A program made the translations under genes and the position numbers. A DNA stretch of 64,000 nt from Ciona intestinalis (taxonomy: Eukaryota; Chordata; Ascidiacea; Phlebobranchia; Cionidae): positions 483,112 to 547,111 of the forward strand of contig NW_004190420.2 of assembly GCF_000224145.3 (NCBI RefSeq), read 5' to 3'. The notes under the pieces were generated by a model. It made no database searches, was not told where the DNA came from, and saw only the letters and a list, made by a program, of their open reading frames with translations. Positions 34,001-45,900 of the stretch are shown here, piece after piece. Numbering within the stretch: position 1 is the stretch's first letter; each line of letters starts with the position of its first letter.

Positions 34001-37000
34001 GAATTTCTGTATGATATTTTAAACAATTAATATATTTATTCTATAACTTATATAAGCCCAAATCTACTTTAATGATTTTTGGAATTGATATTCTAAAATC
34101 TGTGTAAAAATTATATTATGAATGATAGGTAGATATTTTAAACAGATAAATATTTTAACAGATTTTAAATATTACCTTTTTTTAAAGGACTTTTAGAATG
34201 AGCATCAATATCGCTGTTCAAAAAATCAAGAAAACTTCCTGAATCCAATTCATGGCTTCCTGTTGGAAGAAAAAATATAAAATATGAAACAATTTTTTGG
34301 GNNNNNNNNNNNNNNNNNNNNNNNNNNNNNNNNNNNNNNNNNNNNNNNNNNNNNNNNNNNNNNNNNNNNNNNNNNNNNNNNNNNNNNNNNNNNNNNNNNN
34401 NNNNNNNNNNNNNNNNNNNNNNNNNNATAAATGGAAGTCATACCTTTGTAGGGCTGGTGGTGGACAGTTAAAGTTGATTTCTTATTTCAGGACGGATGAA
34501 CTAACGGTCTGTGTAAATACATGCTGTATTATTAATACATGTTATCTAATTATGTAACATGAATTGAATACCACCAGTGTCACAACCAGGAAAAAATAAG
34601 AAGGATTTTTAAAGGGGGCACGACACCCAGAACCCACTGAAACAACATACTTAATTGAAGTTCTACATAATTCAACTTCTCGGTTGTACTTCCACTTCTC
34701 CAAGATCAATCTCCTTCCCAAGTCCAAGAAACTCTGATGATTTTGGTCGACCAGATAGGTCAGATGCGGAAATGGGATCACTGGATAGCATCATGCTGCG
34801 AGATCTGTTAGTACTACTCTCTGGATAAAATACAGAACTGCTATTGATGACTTTAATGTACTGTTTTGAAATCTTACCCTTACCAGCATTATAGAATTTC
34901 TGTATGCTATTTTAAACAATTAATATATTTATTCTATAACTTATATAAGCCCAAATCTACTTTTTATGATTTTTGGAATTGATATTCTAAATTCTGTGTA
35001 AAAATTATATTATGAATGATAGGTAGATATTTTAAACAGATAAATATTTTAACAGATTTTAAATATTACCTTTTTTTAAAGGACTTTTAGAATGAGCATC
35101 AATATCGCTGTTCAAAAAATCAAGAAAACTTCCTGAATCCAATTCTGGCTTCCTGTTGGAAGAAAAAATATAAAATATGAAACAATTTTTTGGGAAGAAA
35201 TCTAGAAAATACAGCTTCTTTTCAAGTCAACATAAACACAAACATACTTTGTTTCTTTTGATCTTCGTCCTTTACCAGATGACGTAGAAGGCATGTAACC
35301 TCCGAAAGGTAAATCATCAAGTTCAGTTGCAGCTGGTTTGGCTGGTTGTTTCACAGAAGAATTCTCTAAACCAACAGCATAATATAAGCAATAATTTATA
35401 CATATATTACAAATGAATTAAAATATAAAAAGTACTAAGAAATTTTGGCACCTTTGATGAATTTCCCATCCTTATCAAAACGTAAATTTCTTTGCTTTTC
35501 CTTTGATTTTGGAGCCTCTGCTTCTGAACGAAAGCCCAACAAATCATCAAGTGCTGAGCGCGACGTTTCCTTTCCCTAAAAAAAGGCATTTTAAATAACC
35601 TAGGCCTAAATGCCTTCGATTAAAATATGTCTTAAACTAACTTTGACTTTGGTTTTTCATCATCCAGACCAAGTGCATCCAATATATCATCATCATTATC
35701 ATCGAAGAGTTTTTCCTCTTTCACCTGTTTGTCAACCTTTGGAGGTTCTGGGTGAAAAACAAATCTGACAGATAAGTATCCAAAGCAAAGATTGGTGCCA
35801 AACTTATTTCAATACAGGGGAGGCAGGGATAGTTACTTAAGTATGACATATATTCCTAAGAAAAATTCAAGCATTTTGGGTATAATGTTTACTAATTGAT
35901 ACAGTGAAAACTTCCTAGGTTTGGCGCCTGTAAAAGCATAGATTGGCGTTCCTTAACCTTTTATGGTTTATTGGTTTCTTACTCATAAAGAAACCCTGAA
36001 CACCTGTCCCTGAACAAACCCTGAACTGAACAAACTTGTACCTGAACAAACCCTGAACTGAACAAACCTGTCCNTGAACAAACCCTGAACAACCAGGTGA
36101 CCTGTGGTCCCCTTACCCCTACACAATAACTTATAACAATCTAGATTTGTTTAAACATGTAAATACAAATCACTTTTATTACCGGGGCCACTGTGGACAG
36201 AAACTGAGAAAATCAGAAAAAAAAACATTTTATTAGTTTATTAAAACTTATTTATAATAAACTGAAAACATAAATATACACATTAACACATACCTGAAAT
36301 TTTTGATGTTTTCTTGCTCACAAGTGTCTTTGGTTCCTCTCTATCAAATATAAAGTCATCATCATCATCTGGAAGAAGATCACCAAGTGGATCATCCGGA
36401 TCAAACCCAAAATCTAAAAAATAAAAGAGAAAAGAATAATGGAAAGTAAACAAGCAAAAGGGTAACTTTAGTTTGACTTTAAAGGAACTAATTACTAGTA
36501 GTTAAAACACTAACCACTGCTTCTTTAAAAGTCCTTGCTTACAAAAATGAATAACCATAAAATTTGGTTGCTACATATACATCAGTGACATTTTTATCTA
36601 AGTTTATCAGTGTCCTGAATTCGGGTGTTGACTGTTGTGTATGAAGTTCAGTACAATTACACAGAACCGGTGTCGCGGAAATCTGGTTCCCCAGAAATCT
36701 GGTTCCCATCGGCTATTGTGCATGCGCAGACAGGATGCATTTTTATTAGAATTCTATAAATCTGGTTCCCAACGAAGATTACTTGAATACATTTATACAT
36801 GTTTTTAGATAGCTTATTCCATTTAATGTATAAATGTAGGTCTGTCGCCCTTTTTTGTTGTTGATGACGTGATAACGGCAGTATAGTCACTGGCCATACG
36901 ACATAATGTATAATTTAAGTTAAAATACAGTCTATATTTTTGTTAAGAAAATAAATTTTTAAAAAGAAAGGTATAAAATATGTCGCATCTAACAACTGCT

Positions 37001-38043
37001 AATTTTAGTCGTATCTATGGTTAAACAATTTTAAGTAGCCAATGGGAACCAGTTTTCTAGGAGAACCAGATTTCTGCTACACCAGCACCATACATGTGAT
37101 GTTTATTATTCTCTTAAGGATGAAAATTAGTCCAAAGTAATAGTAAGCACTATTTTAAGAGATATTGGTATACCCATTAACTATATATGTTTACTCGTAT
37201 ACTTTTTGATCTCAAAATGATTCTTACATCTTAGTATAACCCGCTGTTATTTTTTTAGCTGGGGCAATTGTGTCTAAAAGTAACTTAAAAAGCTTAGAGA
37301 CATTTTGAGACCAAAAATGTTATGAGTCGCCATCTATAGGACATGTAGTTTATTTTATAACTTACCATCTTTTCCCAGTTCAGTGCTGTTGTGAAAACTC
37401 ACTTTCTTTTTTTTCTCTAAAGTGGGTTGTTTCAAACTACTTTTCACACTAGGGACCTGGGAATAATATAAACAGTGAATGGTGAATGAGTGTATTTACC
37501 TGTGGTGAGACATTGACAGTTCTTATATACCAAGGGTGTTCTGTCAAGCTCTGATTCATACACCTTGTGTCTGCTTACTTGTATGCAGCTTCGTGGGTGA
37601 TTGATTGTTTTTTTTGTCTTATTGTATGGCTGAAAATTTAGACAACCCATTACTGACCACTGAGTTAGTGCAATTGCCGTTAAGTGTCTTTATCAAGAAA
37701 ACATATGCCCACAAAGTTTAGCAGCAAAGAAATTACAGTATCTCACTTGCGAAACACAGTCAGGATCAATTACACACAGCAAAAGCTATATAAAATTGAC
37801 GTTTAAAGCAAAATTTATTTCAAACATCAATATTTTTTACCTTTTCTGGTTTCTTGGCAGTTTTTGCTTTACTTCCAGAAAACAAATCTGCGTCCAAGTC
37901 ATCAATGTTCTGTAGATACATACAAACAGCACTGGTAAATAGTAATATAGGCTTATTAATATTTATAAGGTTACCTTGAGTGAATCAATCAACGCTTGAG
38001 GATCAACATCAGACATCTCCGAGGATTGATCACTTTCATCCAT
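28027..38043 (-). CDS. FBF1: Fas-binding factor 1-like coiled-coil protein (centriole/transition-fibre)
   Basis: About 24 exons encode roughly 980 residues. Exons: 37975-38043, 37841-37909, 37366-37456, 36294-36413, 36183-36203, 35642-35747, 35452-35575, 35248-35365, 35070-35152, 33783-33927, 33531-33600, 33383-33477, 32858-33048, 32542-32714, 31816-31979, 31364-31489, 30879-31018, 30398-30473, 30264-30324, 29771-29875, 29076-29438, 28785-28922, 28275-28487 and 28027-28104. The N-terminal half is acidic and disordered with repeated short motifs (ALIDSLK, DILDALGLDD, SRSALDDLLGF, DDLPFGGYMPS), then FLGLGKEIDLGEVEV and SKPWVPS. The C-terminal half is a long Glu/Arg/Gln coiled coil ending in LEDEKFFLEALKHTPYHGT. 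FBF1 in animals localises to distal appendages/transition fibres and supports ciliogenesis (family knowledge). The identification rests on architecture and motif memory. The 35,641 donor is imperfect, and a duplicated block lies inside. Confidence 0.72.
28570..28690 (-). repeat. Degenerate SINE fragment in FBF1-like intron
   Basis: The stretch around 28,648-28,675 is the reverse complement of the conserved SINE segment that reads CCAACCCAGTGGTCACTA in the 38.3-kb copy; the rest has decayed. Confidence 0.45.
29945..30180 (+). repeat. SINE copy, tRNA-derived family
   Basis: It shares in order the segments seen in the 38,203 copy: CATTGTGGGCGTATGTGTCC, the TGGTCAAGACA run and a tail reading GTGTTATAACGACTGTC. 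The tRNA-like head is decayed. It lies in an FBF1-like intron, antisense to the gene. Confidence 0.75.
30515..30750 (-). repeat. SINE fragment, reverse orientation
   Basis: A reversed SINE tail (near 30,520-30,575) and a reversed tRNA-like head (GAACCGTAACCATTGGG ... ACCACTGTGCC near 30,700-30,750) bracket a decayed middle. Confidence 0.55.
31530..31735 (-). repeat. SINE fragment, reverse orientation
   Basis: The reversed tail (TTGCTATAACACTGGTGTT) and GCTTATGAGTTACCA segment match the family; the head is degraded. Confidence 0.5.
33513..34301 (-). repeat. First copy of a gap-flanking duplicate in the FBF1-like gene
   Basis: This block is repeated almost completely at 34,432-35,195 across a 125-N gap. 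This copy has the better splice donor for exon 33783-33927 (AG then GTTGAA). However, its copy of the 35,070 exon (about 34,177-34,262) has an inserted base that turns the frame to a stop. It looks like an alternative haplotype or read placed next to the same locus, not a biological duplication. Confidence 0.85.
34302..34426. other. Assembly gap (125 N)
   Basis: N run lying exactly between the two copies of the duplicated FBF1-like block. Confidence 0.97.
34432..35195 (-). repeat. Second copy of the gap-flanking duplicate, with many single-base losses
   Basis: Compared with 33,513-34,301 this copy drops single bases repeatedly, especially in short runs (GGGG to GGG, ACC to AC). The loss at about 34,674 removes one G from an exon donor. 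Its 35,070-35,152 end is the version that keeps the FBF1 frame open. Confidence 0.85.
35991..36095. repeat. Short tandem repeat (minisatellite), unit about 33 bp
   Basis: Repeats of CCTGAACAAACCCTGAACTG are spaced roughly every 33 bp for about three units, with one ambiguous base at 36,074. It lies in an FBF1-like intron and has no coding role. Confidence 0.8.
36669..37083. mobile_element. MITE-like element with about 45-bp terminal inverted repeats
   Basis: The left end (GGTGTCGCGGAAATCTGGTT onward) is the imperfect reverse complement of the right end near 37,037-37,083. AAATCTGGTTCCC also recurs inside the left half (36,767). The size of about 415 bp, AT-rich interior and lack of coding capacity fit a non-autonomous DNA transposon. 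No certain target-site duplication is visible. It sits in the third intron of the FBF1-like gene. Confidence 0.7.
37495..37700 (-). repeat. SINE copy, reverse orientation
   Basis: It contains the reversed ACACCTTGTGTCTGCTTACT segment, a GGTGATTGATTGTTTTTTTT run and CAACCCATTACTGACCACTG, in the same order as the 56.4-kb copy. The tRNA-like head is truncated. Confidence 0.65.
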
Positions 38044-38202
38044 TATATAATGTTTCACAGTAAACAAGTAACCGTAAACTTTATAAGTTACACTATTCTA
38101 GTGCAATACGTGACACCTTGGAATCGTATAGTTTTTAGCAGACCCCGTTTAATTGATACAAAGGCTCACAGTGCTAAAGTTTGTTAATAATTGATGTTTT
38201 AG

Positions 38203-38597
38203 GAACCGTCCGTGGCATAGTGGTTAGTGCGCCTGCCTGTAACCCAGAGGTAATGGGTTCAAGTCTCGACGTTGCTACCATTGTGGGCGTATGTGTCCTT
38301 GGGCAAGACATTTAAAGACAATTGCTCCAACCCAGTGGTCACTAATGGGTTTGTCCAATTTATCNNNNNNNNNNNNNNNNNNNNNNNNNNNNNNNNNNNN
38401 NNNNNNNNNNNNNNNNNNNNNNNNNNNNNNNNNNNNNNNNNNNNNNNNNNNNNNNNNNNNNNNNNNNNNNNNNNNNNNNNNNNNNNNNNATAACTTGGTA
38501 CATGGTAACTCGTAAGCTGGCACGAGGTGCTAAATCCGTGTGATAACGACTGTCGTTTTCCGGCAACGCGAAGATAAAGTAACATTCATTACTTTCA
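38203..38597 (+). repeat. SINE copy with intact tRNA-like head (interrupted by 125-N gap)
   Basis: The 5' part has a Box A-like GTGGCATAGTGGTTAGTGCG and Box B-like GGGTTCAAGTCTCGA, then the family body. After the N gap (38,365-38,489) the tail ends with GTGATAACGACTGTCGTTTT. The head shows a tRNA-type promoter, but no tRNA cloverleaf is complete. Confidence 0.82.
38365..38489. other. Assembly gap (125 N)
   Basis: N run inside the SINE copy. Confidence 0.97.
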
Positions 38598-38780
38598 ATT
38601 CAAACTTTCCGCAAACCGATCACTAAGCTTTTGTTTGCACTTTTACCTTTACCACCAGGGCATGATCTTTTTTTCTCTTTTTTTTCAAAAGAGAGTTGCA
38701 TGCCGACCGTTGTGTAAAAACAATGTATATAACTAGTTATATATACATTGGTAAAAATTGGTCGAGGCCAACGTCGAGGC

Positions 38781-38838
38781 AAAGCATATATACTAATAAT
38801 AGGCAAAGCATATATACTAATATTAGTATATATGCTTT
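38781..38838. repeat. Perfect 34-bp palindrome preceded by a direct half-copy
   Basis: 38,805-38,838 is a perfect self-complementary sequence built on AAAGCATATATACTAAT. The same half is repeated directly at 38,781-38,797. Both sides carry GGTCGAGGC. A second near-palindrome (CAATGTATATAACTAG and its complement) lies just upstream at 38,721-38,750. Confidence 0.85.
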
Positions 38839-39991
38839 GGTCGAGGCATGAAGTTTGAACCGGTTGTTATGTGTTATATCGGTTTAAGAAATCATGCTGG
38901 GTGAATAATCTCATGTTATACGGGACTCTAAAATTATTGTTTCATCATAGATTCATTCATACTTTCATGTGGGCCTACTATAGTCATGTTTACGCAGGCT
39001 TTAAATCCAAAACTTACATTTTAGTAAACGCTGTAGTGCTGTACCCCGACCACATTTTACATAGAGTAGCAACGTAGCAAAATATATGGCCCGGTTTGTC
39101 ATATAAATAAAAGACAACATATGTTACGCAAAGTATTATTGTCCTGAACGCTGCCTGCCATTTTAAAGATCCAATATAAACCACAGAAGGCCTCTTTAAT
39201 GGGCATGTGTCAATCAAAATCGGGTCATAGTTTCTTCACTCTCGAAACTGGAGAAAAAGGAACGAACCCCAGCGGTTAACGTAAAGTCGTAAAGTTACAC
39301 ATTGTTTAGTTTCGTAGTTAATAAAGCGTGAAAACGTTTTAAAATATTTTGTCCGAGAGACGCTTTGTTTTTTAACAGTTTTACCACAGTTATTGGCAAA
39401 TAAAATGTTTTATTTCATAACAACGTATGAATGGATTGCATATTAGTAAAATTATCCCGGCAAATAATCATTTTTTTGAAAATGAAAAACTGGTTCTTAT
39501 CTAACCATGTTATGGAGAATGGTTCAGCTGATGACGTGCGTCAGCTTCATTTTGACGATGGAGCTTTTGCATGCCGTGTTTGACAAAGGGTCATATTTTC
39601 TAATGTGGTTTGTCAACTTTTCCTTACAATTCGTGAGAGAACTTGCAGGTAAGACTCCGTCGATGCGTTTACCAGAGTTTGCCGTATCGTATATATATGC
39701 TGCGTATAGGTATAAAAATATTAAATATCCACGATCACATACACAGGAGACGCATTTTTAATAATAGACCCTTGCCTATACCTGCCTGTTTATTTTGACT
39801 CGTTAACGTCAATTTCACAGACGACCTGCTGTCTCTCCGCGTAGCAACGAACCGGAAGTCAAAATGCGATGTAAAAGTTCACTCAAGGAGAATTGCACAA
39901 TAAAAGCATCATTTACACTAGCAGTGTTTTAATCGTGTTACGTTTAATAAATGAGGACAAATATTAAAACATGATATATATAAAAGCCGCT

Positions 39992-42900
39992 TTAATTTAT
40001 CAGCGAGGACGTTGTAATATGAAACATGGCGTTAATTCTTCGCTCTGCAATACCGTCGTTGCTCCGTAACATCACCGTAACTTGACTTGAGGCAATCGTA
40101 ACGTTAAACGGGGAGTGGTTACCACCAAAAATACCTAAAAGAAACAAAGTTAGTAAATTAAAAAAGTGGCTTTTAATGTAGGCTATGTTTTACGCTGATG
40201 GTTAAACTTTAAAGATTAATTTCATCGAAACGTTGGTTTATAAACGATCCATCGTTAATCATACTTGAGATTGAACGCAAATAGAACAGGAAATCCTGTC
40301 ATCATGTAGTACGACCAAATACCTGAATTAGTTCGGTAGCATTTTTATGCGTATTTCGTAGTAACTGCTTATTGGGACGTATTGTATACAGTATAACATC
40401 GTAAATACGTAATACGGACCCGAATGAATGTAATTTATTTAGTTCCTCGTGGCGGGTTAAAGCTGCCAGCATTGGAGACACATGATTGCTTAGACACTTT
40501 ACAGCAACTTCAGTTTAAATAAATGTAAATTGCTTTATTCACGCGTTGCCGGAAAATGACATTCGTTACAACACGGTGAACTGTTTTATACAGCTTGTGT
40601 TAGCTTACTAGTTACCAAGGTAACGGTAGCAGCGAGGAACCTTCAACCAATAAACTGTGGGTTATAAGCCAGGCCCACTAACCACTGTGCTACGGCGCCG
40701 AAAAAACGAATGGTTTAATTTTACAGCCATACAGAAAAAAACATAATCACCTACGAAGTGACAGATTGTAAACTGTAAGTCAGCAAGAGATGTATGAAAT
40801 AGAACACCTTGTTTTATAACGACTGCCGTTTCCCCACAAAGCGAGAGGAAATAAGTTCCATTTAATGATGAAAACATGCAAACCTTCACTCTTACCGTTT
40901 ATTTTCTTATTTCTGCCAACCCCGTCAAAAATAAAGATAATTTCATGATATGAAGTCCTAAAGTCTTTAAACTGTAGCGTGATTTGGTTCCCAAGACTTG
41001 CCCCACCAGGTGAGCTCCTTGTCATAATTATCCACAAGCAATCACCGCTACCTTTATACGGATATGGGTAATTGCGACTTGAAATATGACCTTGGGTGGA
41101 ACCAATACGGACGCTTTGGTCTCCACAACCTACAATAAAACAAAAATCAGTTTATTTTTTCGGTATCCTAAGTAAAAATATACCATGTAGAATTGGTAAA
41201 GTTTTTAGCAAACCAATTTTTAAAGTATTTTACATAATGTTTTTTAGGCATATAGTAAAAATTGAATAAGTTATAACAAGAATATTCCAAGCATGAACTC
41301 GTATGCTCTGGTCTAGAGCTTAGAGGCATACGTTGTAACCACTGCACTACGGTGCCGAAAAATAATATAGAGATTCTACTAATATGTCTTTCAACAAACA
41401 CCTGATGGACAGTTGATTTCATCAGATAAGTCAGTGCAGTCAAAATCTCCATTACATAGTTTATGATAAGAAACACACTTTCCATCTCCACATCTGTGTT
41501 GATTGCTACAAACTCCAATATCTTCAATGTAATATTCAAACTGATGGGTTCTGTTGAAAACAAGCATTTTAAATACAATAACTGATTGCAGTTATTGCAT
41601 TTGACTAAGGCAACTGTAGCTTATTTTGCGATAGCAGCACTATATGCAATAATTCAAAAACAAATATAAAACAGAATGCAATAGATAGAAAACTACTTGA
41701 GGAATAGTATTATTTCAAAGTGTGGCTGCTAAAACTAATATTGTGGTTTATACCTAAGCAAAACCTGTTCGCATCTAATGATACTAGTTTAAACACACAG
41801 TTTTTATAAAATGAGCTATTTCTACTATTGCTACAGCAACTTCAAGTTAAGTAGAGTATCAAATGTATATACCTGATTCTTGACAAATACTGTTTCCCTT
41901 GCAAAGGTGACATCATGAATGTTACAGATTGACTAGGTTTGCTGGTGAAGTAATTTGGTCCACTTGACCAAACATTTTGAATTTTCTTGTTGCCAGAAAT
42001 AACATGGATTGTTCCACCTCCATGTTCGGGATTTGAATTCATTTTGGGAATTACAAGAACTGCAACTTTTCCCTAAAAACCAAACAACACAATGGGAATG
42101 AAGAAATAGCAACAAAAATTAGAAAATAGTAACAAAAACACATTTTTTAGGTAAAACATAGACTTTTCTTTAAAACATAGATATTCCATGTTTTCTTAAG
42201 CACCAAAAAGGGGCAACAAAGTATTTAAAAGAAACTCATTAAAAAGCATAACTCTGTTTTATAGCATTTACTTACAACAGGGGCTTTTATGATCCAGTGG
42301 CATGACTTAACCTTGGTGTTATCAAGTTGGTTAAATCGGATGACATGACGGTCATGTGATGTCGCGTTCATCCAACCGTGGCTTGGGTCGTCAAATACTG
42401 AACTTGAGTTTCCACCAAAGTTGTTGTAAACATCAGTTGGTACAGAAATATTCGAGTTACGGAGCCCGTTATAGTAATTGTAGTAAGGATCCAAATTTGG
42501 ATCGTATAAGCAACCAGATGGACACCCTTGCTCGTCTGCCGAGTTCATGGCACAGTCAATGATACCATCACATACACGTTCAAGTGGATGGCAAAGATGT
42601 AACATGGAGTCAGGTGGATAACATGAAAACTCACCAGGGCAAGCTAAAATGTAAAAAAGGTTTACCAACATCTAAATTTGAACTTTTTTAACCTTAATAT
42701 TTAATTTTTAATTGTTTTATTAACTATCAGTAAGGTGTACATGTATAAACTTAAAAGGTAAATTAGGCCTAATTTTTTGTATCTTTGTTATTTTAAATTA
42801 ATATATTCTATAATATTAGGTTTAAAGATTTACACAAAATTTCTGATGTGAATATAAAAGAAAATATGAATAGAATGATACATACATACAAATCATGATA

Positions 42901-45900
42901 AATTTAAACAATGATAAAAAGGAGAGGCAATTTGGATAAAAGCTTTATTAAACTCATTAATATTTTGTATGTACTATATTACTGTAGGGTAAGATGGGAT
43001 TTTAGTGTCGCGGGGTACAGTTATATAATTCTGCAAATAAATACTATTAGTTTGGTACCAAAAAGGATGAGAAAAAAGAATAAATGTGTCCCATGTTACC
43101 CCATGCTACTATACAAGTGAAATATTAACAATGTAAATAAAATTGACAAATTGTCTTACCATCACCAAGTGTGTTTTCAATCCATTCATTCAACGTAGGT
43201 GTGAGTAATGTGAAATAATCTGTTCCAAGTGAAACTCCTACTTTAGCATTAACTTGACTGACCACTGTAATATAAACGAAGATGGTCACGTATTTATCCT
43301 TAGATGGCAGGGCAACATCATATGTTAAGTTTTTGTTTAAGCATTAGGTGTTCTAACCACTGCAATGGCCCAAAACATGTAATTAGTAATGGTCCAAAAA
43401 GCATGGTGATGAATTAATCTTACATAGACCGGTGTTAATTGCCATTCGGAAGTCCGGTTTCATGAAGTTTCTTTGCAAATTAATCCAGTTATACATTCCA
43501 TTTAAAAACCAACTTCCATCATGACGTTGACAGAAAAGTGCAAGACCCTGGTCATTCTGTAACAACATATATTGATAAGTGAGGACTAAAAGTCCAAAAA
43601 AAGAGAATAAGAGTCCAGGTCAATATAAAAACAACTTTCCAAATATAAAAAAATCAACAATTTATAAGATACATATTTACTAAAACGTTTGATTTACTGG
43701 AATTTTTGGTTAAACACTCATGAATTAATACAAGTTATGGTCAACAAAAAAGTTTGTAAATTGGTACGCATTGTTTTAGATTTCAAAAACAAGTAAACAT
43801 CTCACCAGAAACGCTCCCGTTCTAATCCCTTGATATCCACTTCGAACCAGTGGATTTAAACGAGTGGATGTGTTAGAGGTTTCACCTGTTTGTATTAAGT
43901 ATTAGTTTAATTACCAAGGTATTATAGAGGTTCATTTTTGTTTGTTTTTTTTTAAATCTGATGTTATTGAACAAATACACTTCACATTCATAGTTACTTG
44001 TAAACTGGCATAAGGTGTATAAAACAGAACGCACACGTTGTAACAACTGTCGTTTTCCGGCCACGTGAGGATAAAGCAAGTTACATTCAAAATATGTGAA
44101 TACACAAAACTTTCATTTACCCGATGTAACACCATGAATAAGTTGGTCTTCACAAATTCTTCTTTCAGTTGAAGTTCCACGCGTGATGCAGAATATATAA
44201 GCTGAAGTTGTTTCAGCAGTGGTCACAAACGACTGGAAGTGACGTAACCTCCAAACTAAATGGCTGTCCGTTGAGTTGTCATCCGTACTGTGCAAAACAT
44301 ACTTGTTGGACTAATTTTCAGATATGACCTACCATGTATGATGCGTTTTAAGGAACTAGTCATTGATTCTTTTTAAAAAAATGTGATTTATAAATCTGCG
44401 TAAATAGGATAGTTTGTAACATTAATGGCCAGTTGCTATTCTTTTATCGCTGCAGTGTATGTTCATTCAGTCATGTTGCACAGAATACATTTTATAAGTT
44501 TTTGGCAAATATAGCGAGGTTGGTACAGTAAAAATATTCTAACACAATTGTGGTTTATTAGATCCTTAACTTTTGTACTACATACCTATGCATAGGAGAA
44601 GGTGAATGACCAACTAAATAACATTTCGCTTTTGTGGGAAGACCTGTTTCAGCAGGGGTGTTAAGAAAGGATGAGAAATCTGGTGAAAACCTCTCAGATT
44701 CAGGAGGTAATTTAAAAACACCACTGTGTACTGAAGGTCGAACTCTGGTAGAAGTTGAAGGAGTTCTATCTGTTTCCAAACACACTGGCATCAATGGGGT
44801 TGTCATTGATATGTTAGAACTCCCCATGTTGCTGTCATAAGCCACATACTGGTCCACTCCAACAGGAGGGTTCAATATATCAGAATAAACATCATTGTCT
44901 TCCGTAGTTTCAGATGTAATTCCAACATCAGGTTCTAACTTAAGCAAAGCGATGTCGTAATTCACTCTTGAAGCATCACCATGAAGTCCTGCATCCACAT
45001 CCGGAGCAGCAGTTGTACTCGATGCATCCGAATTATTCCGTGTGACCTCCTTACCATATAAGGGATGAATAATCCACTTGGAAACTTTCCAAGCATCCCT
45101 ACCAGGATGCGGACTTTCACCGGATGCCAGAGGAGCAATGACGACGTATTTAAAGTCGGTTTCAGACTCCGATTCTTCCACTACGATATCAACTTCAACA
45201 GGTTGATCAAATTCTAAGAAAAATTCAAATTTTTAATTGTGTATAAAATATACCATCAACGCTTGAGTAAAGAAACTAGAATAAATATTTAGAGTTTTAA
45301 AAATTTAAAAATACATCTTAAAACATAATGTTTTAAAATGTCAAAAATTCATTTTCTTTTATTGGTAATACTGTTCAAACATGCAATTAAGTATATGGAG
45401 ACAATTTTAGAGTAAGTTTTGTTTACATCACAAAACAATCTTATAACTTATTCAAGCACTGAAAATTTATTATAAAATAGAGGTCGTTTAATTGTTAATG
45501 TTACCTGCCAAAGTAAATATTTCGGTCGCATTTTCCACAGGTGTGGGATCCGTGGTTGGAGCATCATATGTGTCATATAGTAAAGGATTAAGAAGACAAT
45601 GTGCTGGTACCACAGCCCAACTTTGCCTTATAAACACTACACTGCATAGGAATGTATACCCTGGTGACACAGGTCCAGTTTTTTGTGAAGGACTTTTAAC
45701 ATATAAACCAGAAAGCCATGGCCATTTCCCAGGTTCAGATACATTCTGAAATAAAAAAAAATAAGTGTTTTACCTACTATGTAGTGTTTTAACTCTTGTG
45801 TTGTGGCATGGAATTACATCACTCATGTGAAATGTAGTTAAGTAGGAATTCTTAAACTTGAGGACACCATTGAACGCATGGTATAAGATAAACTGTCCTA

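Larger units (their letters stand above)
38044..39991. other. Intergenic region between the protease gene and the FBF1-like gene
   Basis: About 1.9 kb. It holds a SINE copy with a gap (38,203-38,597), a palindromic AT block (38,720-38,840) and the 3' flank of the minus-strand protease gene, with a candidate AATAAA on the minus strand at 39,789-39,794. The FBF1-like promoter should lie just above 38,043. ORFs here are short and unremarkable. Confidence 0.6.
39992..41550 (-). other. Last LDLa, last CUB and stop codon
   Basis: Exon 41402-41550 encodes LDLa ([26 protein letters not shown]). Exons 40896-41129 and 39992-40134 encode CUB ([53 protein letters not shown]) and end at TAA. No transmembrane segment follows, so the C-terminus is extracellular. 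Confidence 0.87.

Noticed and set aside
35991..36095. CRISPR-like array
   Set aside because: Units are directly adjacent without unique spacers and lie in an intron of a eukaryotic gene.
38203..38290. Functional tRNA gene
   Set aside because: Box A- and Box B-like motifs are present, but the sequence continues into the repeat body shared by many copies and no full cloverleaf can be drawn; it is a SINE head.
39507..39761. 84-codon + strand ORF
   Set aside because: Hydrophobic and featureless, no supporting splice or promoter signals; intergenic noise.
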